Part shown: in pieces, positions 32,173 to 44,813 of the stretch | Layout of the letters: each line of letters opens with the position of its first letter | Numbering within the stretch: the stretch's first letter is position 1 | NCBI GenBank assembly: GCA_012295275.1 | Contig: CM022672.1 | Location: 13,946,495-14,010,494, forward strand | Direction: 5' to 3' | Length of the DNA: 64,000 bases | Source of the DNA: Chrysomallon squamiferum | Taxonomy: Eukaryota > Mollusca > Gastropoda > Neomphalida > Peltospiridae | Notes under the pieces: model-generated | What the model was told of the DNA's origin: nothing | Seen by the model: only the letters and a program-made list of their open reading frames with translations | Databases searched by the model: none | Translations under genes and position numbers: made by a program

Positions 32173-33378
32173 ATGCCGAAAGATACAAAAACAAAACAGC
32201 TTTTCGATGCTGCTTATGAGGTGATCAGAATATTATTAACAATATCTTATGAATTACTTCTGCTAGCGTACAGTTTTATCATTTTCGTAATAAAACTGAG
32301 GACATTATTAGGAAATTCGGCTATAATTATAAATTCATTCATAAGACTTTTATTTAAAACAGTTATACGAGTAATAATGAACCCAACAGCGGCTATGTTG
32401 TGGATTTTGTTTGTATCTGCGGTGTGCTATTATTTTGAAAATATCTATGAATCTGATGATGCAGAACTTGTTGAAAGAACTGGTGAAACGAGAGAACTTC
32501 TCGAAATCAGAACACTTCCAACAGCCGTTAAGAAAACGGAAATAAAAACACAAAGTAAACAACCCGAAGGAACATCATCACAGGAAAGAGAAGCCGAGGA
32601 AAGTACCCAGAAAAAGAAACGTAAAGAAAGTTACGTTGATACGGAAAGTGAAGAATATGTCGATGCAGTAGCCGAGGAAAGTACCCAGAAAAAGAAACGT
32701 AAAGAAAGTTACGGTGATACGGAAAGTGAAGAATACTATGTCGATGCAGATGCCGAGGAAAGTACCCAGAAAATGAAACGTAAAGAAAGTTACGTTGATA
32801 CGGAAAGTGAAGAATACTATGTCGATGCAGTAGCCGAGGAAAGTACCCAGAAAAAGAAACGTAAAGAAAGTTACGGTGATACGGAAAGTGAAGAATACTA
32901 TGTCGATGCAGTAGCCGAGGAAAGTACCCAGAAAAAGAAACGTAAAGAAAGTTACGTTGATACGGAAAGTGAAGAATACTATGTCGATGCAGCAGCCGAG
33001 GAAAGTACCCAGAAAAAGGAAAGTAACGAAAGTTACGTCGATGCGGACTGTGAAGAAAACTATGTGGATGCAGAAACTGAAGAAAGTGCCCACAAAAGGA
33101 AAGATGAAAAAATAACACAGGATAAAGAAACTGAAGAAATTTGCCTGGAAACTATAACAGTTAAAGAATTTAAAGAAACAAAACTGGGGAGACAAACTGA
33201 GAACAATATACAAGAATATGAAACTGAAGAAACAGAAATGAATTTGGATAATGAAGCAAACACGTCGAAAGCAGATAATGAGAGTTCCGAAGAAAACGAA
33301 GAAGAGATTTGTGTAAATCTCAAGGAGAAAGAAAGTTCAAAATGTATCATTGAAAACTGTCAGTGTTCCAATCTTTAA
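32173..33378 (+). CDS. RING-less membrane protein with 27-residue tandem repeats, RNF26-like paralogue
   Basis: Single-exon frame of 401 aa. Residues 1-16 are basic/polar, then hydrophobic spans at about 17-41, 49-69 and 73-88. From residue about 141 to 290 there are five near-perfect 27-residue repeats plus degenerate flanking copies (AEESTQKKKRKESYVDTESE then EYYVDAV), followed by an acidic/polar tail ending in CQCSNL. The last span plus its exit (N-P-T..W-I-L-F..YYFEN) resembles the same place in the 34700 frame (N-I-S-S-W-M-L..LYFEK), and the layout hydrophobic N-half then acidic tail is that of the neighbouring RNF26-type ligase, so I read it as a paralogue that lost the RING. It is divergent from that ligase. 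Family outside this locus is not recognised; function unknown. The minus-strand frames across the repeat are shadows. Confidence 0.75.
   Translation: MPKDTKTKQLFDAAYEVIRILLTISYELLLLAYSFIIFVIKLRTLLGNSAIIINSFIRLLFKTVIRVIMNPTAAMLWILFVSAVCYYFENIYESDDAELVERTGETRELLEIRTLPTAVKKTEIKTQSKQPEGTSSQEREAEESTQKKKRKESYVDTESEEYVDAVAEESTQKKKRKESYGDTESEEYYVDADAEESTQKMKRKESYVDTESEEYYVDAVAEESTQKKKRKESYGDTESEEYYVDAVAEESTQKKKRKESYVDTESEEYYVDAAAEESTQKKESNESYVDADCEENYVDAETEESAHKRKDEKITQDKETEEICLETITVKEFKETKLGRQTENNIQEYETEETEMNLDNEANTSKADNESSEENEEEICVNLKEKESSKCIIENCQCSNL
32593..33075 (+). repeat. 81-bp coding minisatellite
   Basis: Units start at 32593 (78 bp, one Tyr codon missing), 32671, 32752, 32833, 32914 and a diverged one at 32995. 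Units alternate GTT and GGT at the codon after KESY, so a two-unit (162-bp) block was copied. Confidence 0.9.
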
Positions 33379-34699
33379 TGTTCAAACAGAATTAATAATA
33401 ATACTCTCACACTATAAATTTGTTAATAAATTGACAACTCAAGTTACGATAATTATGAGAAAAATTATTGATATTTAGAAATTTCGAGGAAATGGTTTTC
33501 TTGTCATCATCATCACCATTATTATTATTATTTATTTTTATAAATTTCTTTTGAAAAATGTGTGATAAAATCGATTTTGAAACTTTTTACCTAATCGGAC
33601 AAAATAAAAATAAACAAACTATATCTACTGATATATGTAAATATGTTAACTTCTTGAAATTAATTGTTAAATTGCTGTGTTCATTGTTTGTTCTATTTAC
33701 TGTTTACCAAATTTATGGTTTAATAAATATTAATATTTTAGATTTTAAAACCCATTTTATTTTATTTTGTTTTCCTTAATAATCGAACAGCTTTTCTTTA
33801 GTCTCGATATATATATAGGAAAAACCAGGCTCTTAAAATAGTGCCCATAAACAGGCGTGGTCAGCATGCCGTTTGCTGGTTAACTGAAAATACTAATACT
33901 TCAGTCTTTACGGTCTTAATAGGGAACGGACATACAACTTATTAATTTTAGCGATGAACAAATGAAGGAAAAAATAAATACTGACATCGATTAAATATAT
34001 CGACATAAATTAGATAAAATGTGTATATGGACCGTCCTTAAATTAAAAATTAAATTAATGTCTAACTCGCTTTCTGCTGAATATTTTGACACATTAATTA
34101 TATTTAGCGTGGCTATAAACATTTTTTTTTCAAAATTGTATGCTTAAAAGTTATATTAAAATATAGCGAGTTTAAAATTTTGCAATTAACTATAAACAAA
34201 GTTTTTATAATTATATGGTCATATTATTATTATCATTGATCTTTGATGTATTTATATATCATTATATATTTATACTGACCAAGGGTATAACTAATAACAA
34301 CACCGGCTAATACTACCCATAGCGGATGTTACGTTATAAACATTCAAACTAAGGAATGAAATACAGTCTATTTTCGTTTGTCAACCACCAAATACAAATA
34401 AGAGAGAGAGAAAGATAAAAAAAAAAAAAAAAAAAAAAAAAAGGAATTAAAAACAACAACAAAAATTAGATGTCGTAACAAAGATAAAGTATTAAACTAA
34501 CAAATCGAACAGTATCTTATTATTTAGCTGCAGATCCATAACCTCATTAAGGAAGTATTATCATAAAGCTGATCATTATGATTATGGCGTACTGTTTACG
34601 CTTCGAAAAATGATTTATTGTTCCGGGAATGTATTTACAATATTATTTTTCCATTCGATTTCAAAAACTGTTAGTGCGTATTTAAATTTTTCTACCACT
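33379..34699. other. spacer between RNF26-like paralogues
   Basis: AT-rich. A 73-codon frame at 33558-33779 has a hydrophobic stretch (FLKLIVKLLCSLFVLFTVYQ) and could be a decayed copy of the same membrane module, but evidence is weak. Poly-A at 34417-34442. No terminator or transposon ends seen. Confidence 0.45.
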
Positions 34700-35571
34700 A
34701 TGCCGTCAATAATAGTATCACTTTTGAAACTGTTGTTAGATTTTACTTACTCTTTGATTGAAATTGTTATCAAAATAGTTTACATTTTTCTTTTATTTGT
34801 TTTCAATATTTTTGGATATTTACTTCATCTTTTGTCAGTCGCTTGTCCTTGTATCTGCAGGATTACCTCGGCAATTTATTCTATTTCCTTTTGGATAATG
34901 ACTCAAGTTCTCACAGGAATTATTGGACAAGGTAACATGGCAACCAATATTTCAAGCTGGATGTTAGTTTTATCCATAGCATTTCTTTATTTTGAGAAAA
35001 GACATAGGCCTGATGAACGAATGAAACAAAACAAAAATATAAACCATATGAATGAAACTATTGGCATGGCTCCTGCCATTCAAGAAAATGAAGCAGACAT
35101 CATATTATTCCGTGATACAGGAAACAGCCAGGGAAGTGATGAGCTGTCAGAAGATGAAACTATTTATAATAATAATGATGATGATCATCATGATAATGAT
35201 GATAATGGTGATAATGAAACTAATCTTGCAGATGATGAAGGTGGATTGTCTGATGTTAGCAATGAACAGACTGATTTAGAGAACAGAGAAATTGAAACAG
35301 AAGAAAAAATACACAAGAAGAAACAGATCATCTAAGGATGCACAGTAACAGAAATTCAAATAATTCCATGATGTACAGACATACTAATGTTATGCAAGAT
35401 CTGGATCGAACATTATGTTCTATTTGTTTTGAAAGAGATCGCAATGTTGCTGTTTTCCCATGTGGTCATATTCACATGTGCTTTGAATGTATGCAACTTG
35501 TGCAGCAAGGAAACAATCTCTGTCCCTTTTGTCAGAGACAAATTGAGGATTATAAACACGTATTTTTCTAA
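34700..35571 (+). pseudogene. RNF26-like paralogue with membrane half and RING half in different frames
   Basis: Frame A (34700-35335; an earlier in-frame ATG is at 34610) encodes 211 aa: hydrophobic spans at about 20-48 and 94-110, then an acidic D/N/E-rich stretch, the RNF26 order. It stops at TAA 35333-35335. Frame B (open from 35296, ATG at 35338, stop 35569-35571) encodes a complete C-terminal RING: CSIC..PCGHIHMCFEC..CPFC, ending in the hydrophobic tail HVFF. B is shifted -1 relative to A and overlaps it for about 37 bases around an A6 run at 35304-35309. Together they make one RNF26-type protein cut by a one-base difference. It may be a true pseudogene, an assembly error in the homopolymer, or two proteins. 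Both halves are otherwise undamaged. AATAAA near 35806. Confidence 0.7.
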
Positions 35572-36762
35572 CGCAACATTCCAAATACATTGACTTCTAC
35601 TGTGCATCAAAATGTCTTAATATCAAATAACTGAAATAATACACTGTCTACTTTAACAAATTTTAATACTGAGAAATTTTTGTACAAAAAAACAATGTCA
35701 TTTTCTATCGTTACTGTTTGTAAACTGTAATAAGTTGATGTATCTGTGAAATTAGAAATAAGAGATCTGAAATGTTTACTGGACTGGTACCGAACATTCT
35801 GTAAAAATAAAATAGAACCAATTGTTTAGATTGGGGACCCTTCCCCTGAAGCCCCACTGCCACCTCTTTTCCTACTACAGAATGGTTTGATTAATGTTAC
35901 AATGACTAGATATGAACACACATGCACTTGCACACACACACACACGTACATAAAGAAAAGGTTGTCTTAAAAGTGTAACATTTGTAGCTATTTAATACCT
36001 TTCAATAAAAGGCTTTATGTTGGATTTTACAAAATGATTTTAATATTATGTTAACTTGTCAATTTAAAGGCTGAAGTCTCTCCTAAGCAGTTTCACTTAA
36101 CAAGCATTCAAAGATTTTGACCAGACTAACAAGTCTTGAAATATAGTGCATATTCTGCAAGAATGAAGATTCAGGATCACATTATGGAAATGTGCAAAAG
36201 TTGCTAATAACAAATGATTTTATCCACTTTTAAATGTTATTTTCAACAAAAAAAAAAAAATTAAAAATAAAAAATGAAAGAAAAAAGTAATAAATAAATG
36301 AATGCTATCATTTTATGATTTTATATATTTTTTTTATTTTGTACTTATAATGAGTCTGTACTTCACAATTAATAGTTGCTTATTAGGAAAACAAGAAAAT
36401 GCAACAGAATAAAACAAGTTTATTGAAAACTGTAACGGTAATAACAGTATTACAAACAACAAAATTGTTTATTTTCATTTTATTCAGAATATATTTAAAA
36501 AAAAAAAAAAAATAAATACTATGAAAGTAATGAAATGTGCAAAATATGAAATACATTTTTTTTTAAAGTCAAAAAGAGTCTCTCTGGAAGAAATAACAAA
36601 TCACCCAAATTAATAACATGTTGTATTAAGAAGGAAAACAACTAACAGACACCTAGAAATTAGCCTCAATGTATTCTGTAAAGTTCAAAGTTATTTTTTA
36701 TTTGGTCAGCCACGTAGTTTGTAGATGATTCATTCCTATTGCAACAAGTACACTTTAAATTG
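35572..36762. other. convergent 3' spacer
   Basis: 3' UTRs of the RNF26-like paralogue and of GEMIN4, with CA at about 35933-35944 and A-rich runs near 36250 and 36500. Nothing else seen. Confidence 0.55.
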
Positions 36763-37079
36763 CTAACTCTTGACATAATGTTCTTGTGTTTTCTTCATCA
36801 AACTTTCTCTCATGTCCTCATTTTCTATTCTGTTAACTGCTTTGAAAATTGGTTCCCAAAGAATATGAATATCGTCTGTGATTTTCTTGGAAGATGTTAA
36901 CCGGTCCATTAATTCTGTGAATTTAGCCAGGATGTCCAGCAGAAGAACAAACAAAGCTTCAGAAAGGTCAGAGGTCAAGAGCGTTGTGATGATGCTTATG
37001 TGACAAAATATCTGAGTTAAAGTAAATGTTGCAACATGGTGGTCATATTCCAAGAAGTTTTCTTCAGTCAAACTCTGTG

Positions 37080-37117
<38 letters not shown>

Positions 37118-37984
37118 TTATGATTAATAAATTTTATATAGGAAAAATATAAAAGTTAAAGATATAATGATGTAACATAATGTAGTTCCTTGCATTAATA
37201 ACTTTATGTACTACTCTATCCTAATTAAAATATTATTTAAAAAATAATTTGTTTCAATGTTCAAAAGATCTTTGTAGATAATATTGAAAACAGGTAAACA
37301 CATTAATTTTTGTGTTTTCCTAATGTTAAAATGAAAAGCTAATATGTTAAGACTAACACTTGTTACTTTTTATCTCTTTGCTTGATAAAATGTCTTAGTG
37401 AGAGTAAAAGAAACTGAAATTATTTACAACAAAGTTGATGTAGGTATGACCAACTGGTTATATAAATAACCTTAATATCAAAACTACAAGTATGTTTTAA
37501 ATATGCATGAAAGATACAGGAGGGAAGGAAGGAGGGAGAGAAAGTGAGAGAAAGATGAGAGACACACACAAAGAAAAAGATGTTTAGAACGTCACCTTCA
37601 TGACAGCAACGTAACATGTTAACATGTGTCTCAGTGCAAACTGCGAAACATCTTCAGGAATTTCCACAACCAAAACAAAAACTTCCATGAGAATCTGTGA
37701 TAGCTGAAGTGTGCCTTTCAAGACTGGGATAAATTGAAATGAAAAACATTTTTATATACCACTAAAAGGAACAAATAAATAAATAAACAATAGAGAAAAC
37801 ATATTATATATACATTGGATAAAATTGAGTTTAATGCACTAACTAACAAAAGGACTTCCTTTTATTTCTTTATAATTTTTTTGTACTTTTTTAAAAGTAA
37901 CAAGAGGTCTGGAAGCCCTTTTGCAAATAAACTGTTCATCTATCTATCTGTCTATGTATCTATGTATCTGTCTATGTATCTATG

Positions 37985-38027
<43 letters not shown>

Positions 38028-38143
38028 ATTCTTTTGAAAAACAATCTCAATAACCAAAATGTCTCTCTGAATGTGTGAAACTAATACAAGAAACATCTTT
38101 AATTCTTATCTTAGTAAATTTGACTAACAAATACAAATACATA

Positions 38144-38206
<63 letters not shown>

Positions 38207-39515
38207 CTAAATTACTATTTCATTAAATATAATAAAAAAGAAATGTTAAACTATGTCTGATCATGGACTGACTATATATATATAAAAAAAAAACATTTTG
38301 AACTGGAAGCATAAGAAGCAAATCCTATTACAGATCTTAAATTATCGTCTTGTCACCGAAGCATCAAAACTCTTTTACCCATTATTTCTTTTTATATTTT
38401 TATTATTAATAAAGTATTTTTTACATCATAAAGATTAGTCACCTTCAAAATCACACAGATGAATACAGTCTTGGAAAAACAGTTTAAACTGAAACTCTGA
38501 AGTGCTCGTTGACAACATGTTCTTTATGTAGAAGCAGATTCTTTTAGCTTCTTCCACTGTAACACTGGGCAATACCTAAACAAAACAGTTTTAACTAAAA
38601 TATTACTAGTGTACTATTAAAAAGAAAATTTTGTTTGTTTTATTTGAGTATTGCAGTGATTTCCTATATGAGAAATTCATTCTCAAGATAATTAATTAAC
38701 CAGAATGTTTTTTTAAAAAGAATTGATGACATAAAGACTGAAATCTGTCCAAAAATAATATTAATTTCTAAAACAATATTATTATGCATCTAAACAAAAG
38801 AATTTACAATTCTTATATTGGCACCTTAGAAAATGGATTTTTATTTGATACATATTCTAACATTCACCTAAAATATGATGGATATAATGATAATAACTGA
38901 ATTTTTGGTGGGGCTAAGAAATATATACTCAGTGCCTTTATAAATGCTGGAATACAGTATGTAATAAAATAAGTAAAGATAATGTGAACACAAAACTGAC
39001 CTGTAACAGGGACACAACTATCTCTTCAGCTGTAACTGAACGTTCAGATGTCACTGGCTTTAAACTCTCTTCAGACTGAGAAATTAATCGCAGCAAAGAA
39101 ACATAGTTTCCATCTTAAAAAAGAAAGAGTTTTTACAATATATATATATTCACACACACACACACAAACATATAGTTACATAAACACAGACTCAGAAACG
39201 CACATGTGCATACACAGACAGCCACAAACATACATGCACTTCCATGTATTTACTATCACATGAACAAATATATTACTGAAAGAGAAATATAAGCAAGCTT
39301 TTTTATTTATTTGCTTATAAATGTTCAAAATAATAACTAACTAATAATTGATCGAAATATAGAAAACAAAACATAATTTTATCTGCTTAATTGGACTAAA
39401 AATAAGAAAACAAAACATAATTTTATTTATTTAATTACAGGTTCAATTTTAAACATCTTGAAAAATGTCGTAAAAATATCACAGAGCTTAATTCTGTAGT
39501 CAAACAAAAGGAAGT

Positions 39516-39568
<53 letters not shown>

Positions 39569-39716
39569 TCATTTTAAACATATACTTTGCTTTAATTATT
39601 AATAATTTGTAATAAATTATATAGATACAAATTATTTAGATTAATACCTGAGATCAAATGTCTTGTAACATCATGGAACTGTTAAAAAAACAAATAAAAA
39701 GAATACAATAATAATT

Positions 39717-39778
<62 letters not shown>

Positions 39779-40229
39779 GATAAAAAAAATAAAATAAATA
39801 ATTACATCCAAACACACACACACACAATAATTCAAAATTACATTTTAATATCAAAAAGCAGTTTCTATAAACTTCTATCTAAACTGAATGAAATTGGGGA
39901 TGATTGTCAGATATCAATTATAGATAATACACTGGTAAGAACAAATATAACAACATCAACAATAACAATAACAATAACAGCTATAGCAACAATAATAATA
40001 ATTGCATAAAATTTCTTAACAAACTTCTTCAAATAACTTTTCTTTTGTGAAATTCCACAGTATTTGTTTTCAAAAATTTAAATTCAATGTAATTGTTAAT
40101 TGCAAACCATGTTTATGTCTGTCTGTCCGTGCAGATTGCTGAGTGCAATATGTAATCTCAACAAAACTGTCCAGTCAAGCTGTTTCACCTCATTAAGCAG
40201 CCAGGTAATTTCATAATCTATACAAAAAG

Positions 40230-40264
<35 letters not shown>

Positions 40265-41011
40265 ATTAAAATAAACCAACAAAAAAAAAAAAATAAAAAA
40301 AGGAAATGAAACAAAATAACACATAAATACCAGTTTTAACATTCAATGATGATAAAGGGGAATTTTTTTTTTTAACTTAGCATTTAACTCATTTGGCTAA
40401 GGCAAAACCTGTTTTTTGGTCAAATATATTTTTTTCAGCAACAGTTTCTGACTACAGACGAGAGCAAAGCCTTTAATAATGATAATAATAATAATACTGA
40501 CACCATTAACAGTAACAGCAACAACAATAATTGTTTTTACCACTTTTACCATTAACGGAATCTCAGTTAAGCATTAGAGAAGAAAAGAACAATACAAAAA
40601 TTCAATCAATTAACAAAATACCATCAATAACCACTTGTTCCGTCTTAAGCAACATCACCAATGACGACCAGCAACGGTTGCACACTTCTTTAACTGTCAC
40701 CTTGGTAACAAAATGCTCTGGGTCCCTGGTGAGGAGGACACATTCATGAAGCAGATTACAAAGACACAATATTAGTGGGCAAGGGTTTAGAACTTCCAGC
40801 AGGTGACTGGACTTTTCACTACCAAGGTTGTCTATTACCGCAGTCAAAATGTGTAAAGCAAAATCTACAGACATTGGCTGATCTGATTTGTAGATCCCAT
40901 CCACACCAATAAACGGAAGAACTGTTCTTGAGATAAACTCAGCAGGTTCTAATATTGGCAGCTCGTGTAAAATGTTTATACCAAACTGTCTTTCGAACTT
41001 CTGTAAAATAA

Positions 41012-41082
<71 letters not shown>

Positions 41083-41443
41083 TGATGATGATGATGTTGA
41101 CACTAACGAGAACTATAATAATTATGATGATAACAAAAACTAAATTAAAATACAGCTTTTTCAAATGTGAAAGTTATTATTACTTGTCAATAACATTAAG
41201 AAAGTAACAACAACAACAACAACTGTAACCAATAAAAATAATTATCATAAAAAACAAACTATAAAAAAATCAACAATAAAACAAAATAAATGTAACTTAA
41301 GCAAATAATTTGAAATTAAAATTATCACTTGTCTACATATTATTTAACACACTGGTTACTTACATTTGTTTTGTAATTTTTCTGTTTCCAATAATCACTT
41401 TATCACAGAAAAAAAAAAAACAAAGCCCCTAATAATAATAATA

Positions 41444-41515
<72 letters not shown>

Positions 41516-44500
41516 TTAAGAAAACAGAAAGAAATGTATAAAGTATAATATTCCTACCTGGACTGCTGAAACTATAAACTGGATGACATTTTTTTGTTCT
41601 TTTTCTTTCAGGATCTCAGATGTCAGGCAGGTGTTGAGGATGTTTGTCAACAGAGAATGATCAGAATGTAAAACAGGATGAAAACTTCGACACAAGTCTG
41701 GTAAACTGTGCAAAATCTGCAGGCAAAAACATATCCAAAACTTTTATATTTTGATAAGCAAAAGATAAGAAAATAATTAAATTAGAGCAGTATTTCTTGT
41801 TGTTTCAAATGATTCATGTTCCATGCTTCAAACTCATACAACAGTTTTTTTTCTCCAGATACTTATATTTATCAGTCAATCAGACTTTTGCTATCTATTT
41901 TTAAAAGGTATTTTTTTATCTTTGTGTCTGTGCATGCATGGGTGTGTGGGTGTCTGGGTGTTTGTATTTCCTTCTCTGATCCTTTACAGAAATGTACAAA
42001 CCTCTAATACAACAGGAATCTGTCCACCATTTCTGACTGCAGTTTCTACAACTTTCTTTAGTACATAAAGTGGATCTTGTAAAGCCAGACAAAGAACAGC
42101 ATTCAGAAGTTGCTAAACACAGAAAAAACAAACAAACAAAAAAAAGGTTCTTAAAGCATGTTATAAAAAAAACAAAAATGGAAACGAAAGCTGAAATTAA
42201 ATGTAGATAAAATAAATGAAACATATTCTTTTTTCCACAGAACCTTACATCAGAAATGTAATAATGTATTTTACAACATAACTGAATAATTTGGAAATTA
42301 ATTTATAAAAAAAAATAAAAATAAAAATAAATAAATAAAAAGGAAAAGTAAAGATAGAAAATAGTTCCTCTGTCAGTCTGTGAATAAATGTATTTATTAA
42401 ACAGCAGATCAGTAAAACTTGTTATCCACAGATTTCATGTTGCATCTATACAGAAGTGAAGCTGCAAAAACTACGAGACAAACCTTGTCTAATGAATCTG
42501 AGGTGAACTTGTTAAATATGACAGTGACATCTTTTTCAAATGTGCCAACTGAAGCCAAGCTTCTCGAGTCTGGTCCTTCCAAGTAGCTGTCAACAATCAA
42601 CTTTTCCTGAATTATGACAGGCAGTTCAGAAAACACTGCAAGAAGAATCTGTAAATAAAAAAAAAAAAAAAAAACAACAACAACAACAAAGAAATATAAA
42701 TAATAAATAAAATGAATGGAATAAAATACTTAAATAAATAAAGAAATAAATAAAACACAAGTCAAAATTTTATAGAGTTTCTAGTTTTTGAATTAATTTC
42801 ATTTTACGTATGTGTATATATGAAAACCTCTTTAAATTAGTATTTTAGATACCACCTACAAATAACATCATCAATAAACATACAATCATAAACTAAGTAA
42901 AAACATGATTTATCCTCCCCAAAAATCTATTTTTAAATACACTTTTTCTAAACTTAAAAATCTGCTTATATATATTTATGCCGCACAGTTTAAACATTTT
43001 CATCCTTTTTCTTTTGCATTTATTTATTTATTTTAATTAGTATTTATTTATTATTATAATATATTTTTTGTTGTTGAAATTATAATTTTTAAGTTGTTTG
43101 TTTATAAGTTACTGACTGTTTTCACATTGTTTAGTGCCTCTGTTTTTTCTGGATGATTCTGCAGGCCCTGTTGTATGATGTTCTTCATCTGTTTAATATG
43201 ATCAACTTCACAGAACAGGTCCAAATTCAACAGCAGATTTTCACAGACACTGGTGACAATAAACAGTTCATTTATTAATTAATTAGAGAACATTTAAAAA
43301 AAGTTCAGGATTTTAAATGTGATATAACTAACTTTAGAATCCTTAAACTGTTTCAGACATACAATTAATTTATTAATTAAAGATGATTTAGAAAATTCAG
43401 AAATTTTAATTGGGATATTTTTGATTTTAGAAAACAAATAAAGATTTATTTTTTAAATGATTTTTTTTTTCCTTACTTCTGTTTACTCCACCACTTTAAG
43501 TCGACATCCATCAAAATGTTTTTCAGAACCTCTGAAACAGTAAAATTTTTTCCAGATAAGTGACATTCTTTAAACACATAAACAGATAAGTGATTTCAGT
43601 TTGAAACAAAATACAGAAATCTTTGGGGAAATTATTTTCTTTAATAATTTTTACATACATTATATATATATATATATATAAATATATTATTAATTTTATG
43701 TGATTAACCTATTTACTGCTGTATAACATCCATTTGATATTCAACATTTACTTATATTATATTTACTATATATCTACATTTAAAATTATAGATCTGTTAT
43801 ATAACTGAAGATCAGTAACAGTGTTAATATATTTTATTTTATATTACCATCACAACTTGGAAGTCTATGTTCCAAAATGTCTTCTGCATCAAAACTAATA
43901 CTCTGATTCTCTTGTTTACTCATTTCTTCTTTAACTGCTTCATTGTCACACAAAATCTGTTGAGTAATTAGGATAATGACATCAACATCTACCTTGAGAC
44001 CTATGAGTCCAGCCTCTGATAACAAAGCTAAATATTTTTCATCCTGAAATATGGTAAAAAAATTCAGGGCTAGAGATTCGACTGTAAATACAAAGATTTT
44101 GTCTGAAGCAAACATTATAGTATCTTGCAAGTGAGGACGTAAGCTACTTCTTGATAAAGTATCTTTAACAGTAACACACACAATATTTAAAGTTTCCATC
44201 CATGCAGAAAATGGGAAGTTAAAAGTCAGTGGCTGAATGCTGACCTCTTCTGATTCTCTATTTCGGTTTTTAAACCAAGAACAAAATGTCTTAAACGTTA
44301 CGCAGTGTTTTCTGTTAGTTGTCTCTTCAGCTCTGATAGCATTGTTAAGCATTGCATTAATGTTCTGCCTGGCATCTTCCAGTGGACTTGACAAAATCGC
44401 TGACAACATTAGCTGGTTGAGAACTGTTATCAAAAGTTCTAAATCTGAGGATGTATTCGTGGTCAAAAACAAAAATATCTTGTTGAGCAAAGTCTCTATG

Positions 44501-44725
44501 GTGGACATCTGTGCTTGAAAAACTGAATGTTCCCTGCTGTGATCTGAATGTTCCCTATTGTCTTGTATCCAAAGAGAAATCCATCTGGAAACAACACATT
44601 CCAGTGCCACTAATACAAGATGTCCATCCAGGCTGTCCACTGATTGGTATGTAGCATGGTCCATAATAGATGATATAAATTTGAGTGAAGTGTCTGTATC
44701 CAAAACAGACAGAGCCTGGAAATAA

Positions 44726-44813
<88 letters not shown>

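Noticed and set aside
32528-33213. Minus-strand frames of 196 and 211 codons (HRHSILHFPYQRNF and FTFLFLGTFLG repeats)
   Set aside because: Antisense shadows of the 81-bp coding repeat of the plus-strand 401-aa gene; the plus frame has the membrane module and the intact start.
35304-35309. Programmed -1 frameshift site
   Set aside because: The heptamer in the upstream frame does not follow X XXY YYZ and I saw no downstream pseudoknot; a plain indel or sequencing error is simpler.
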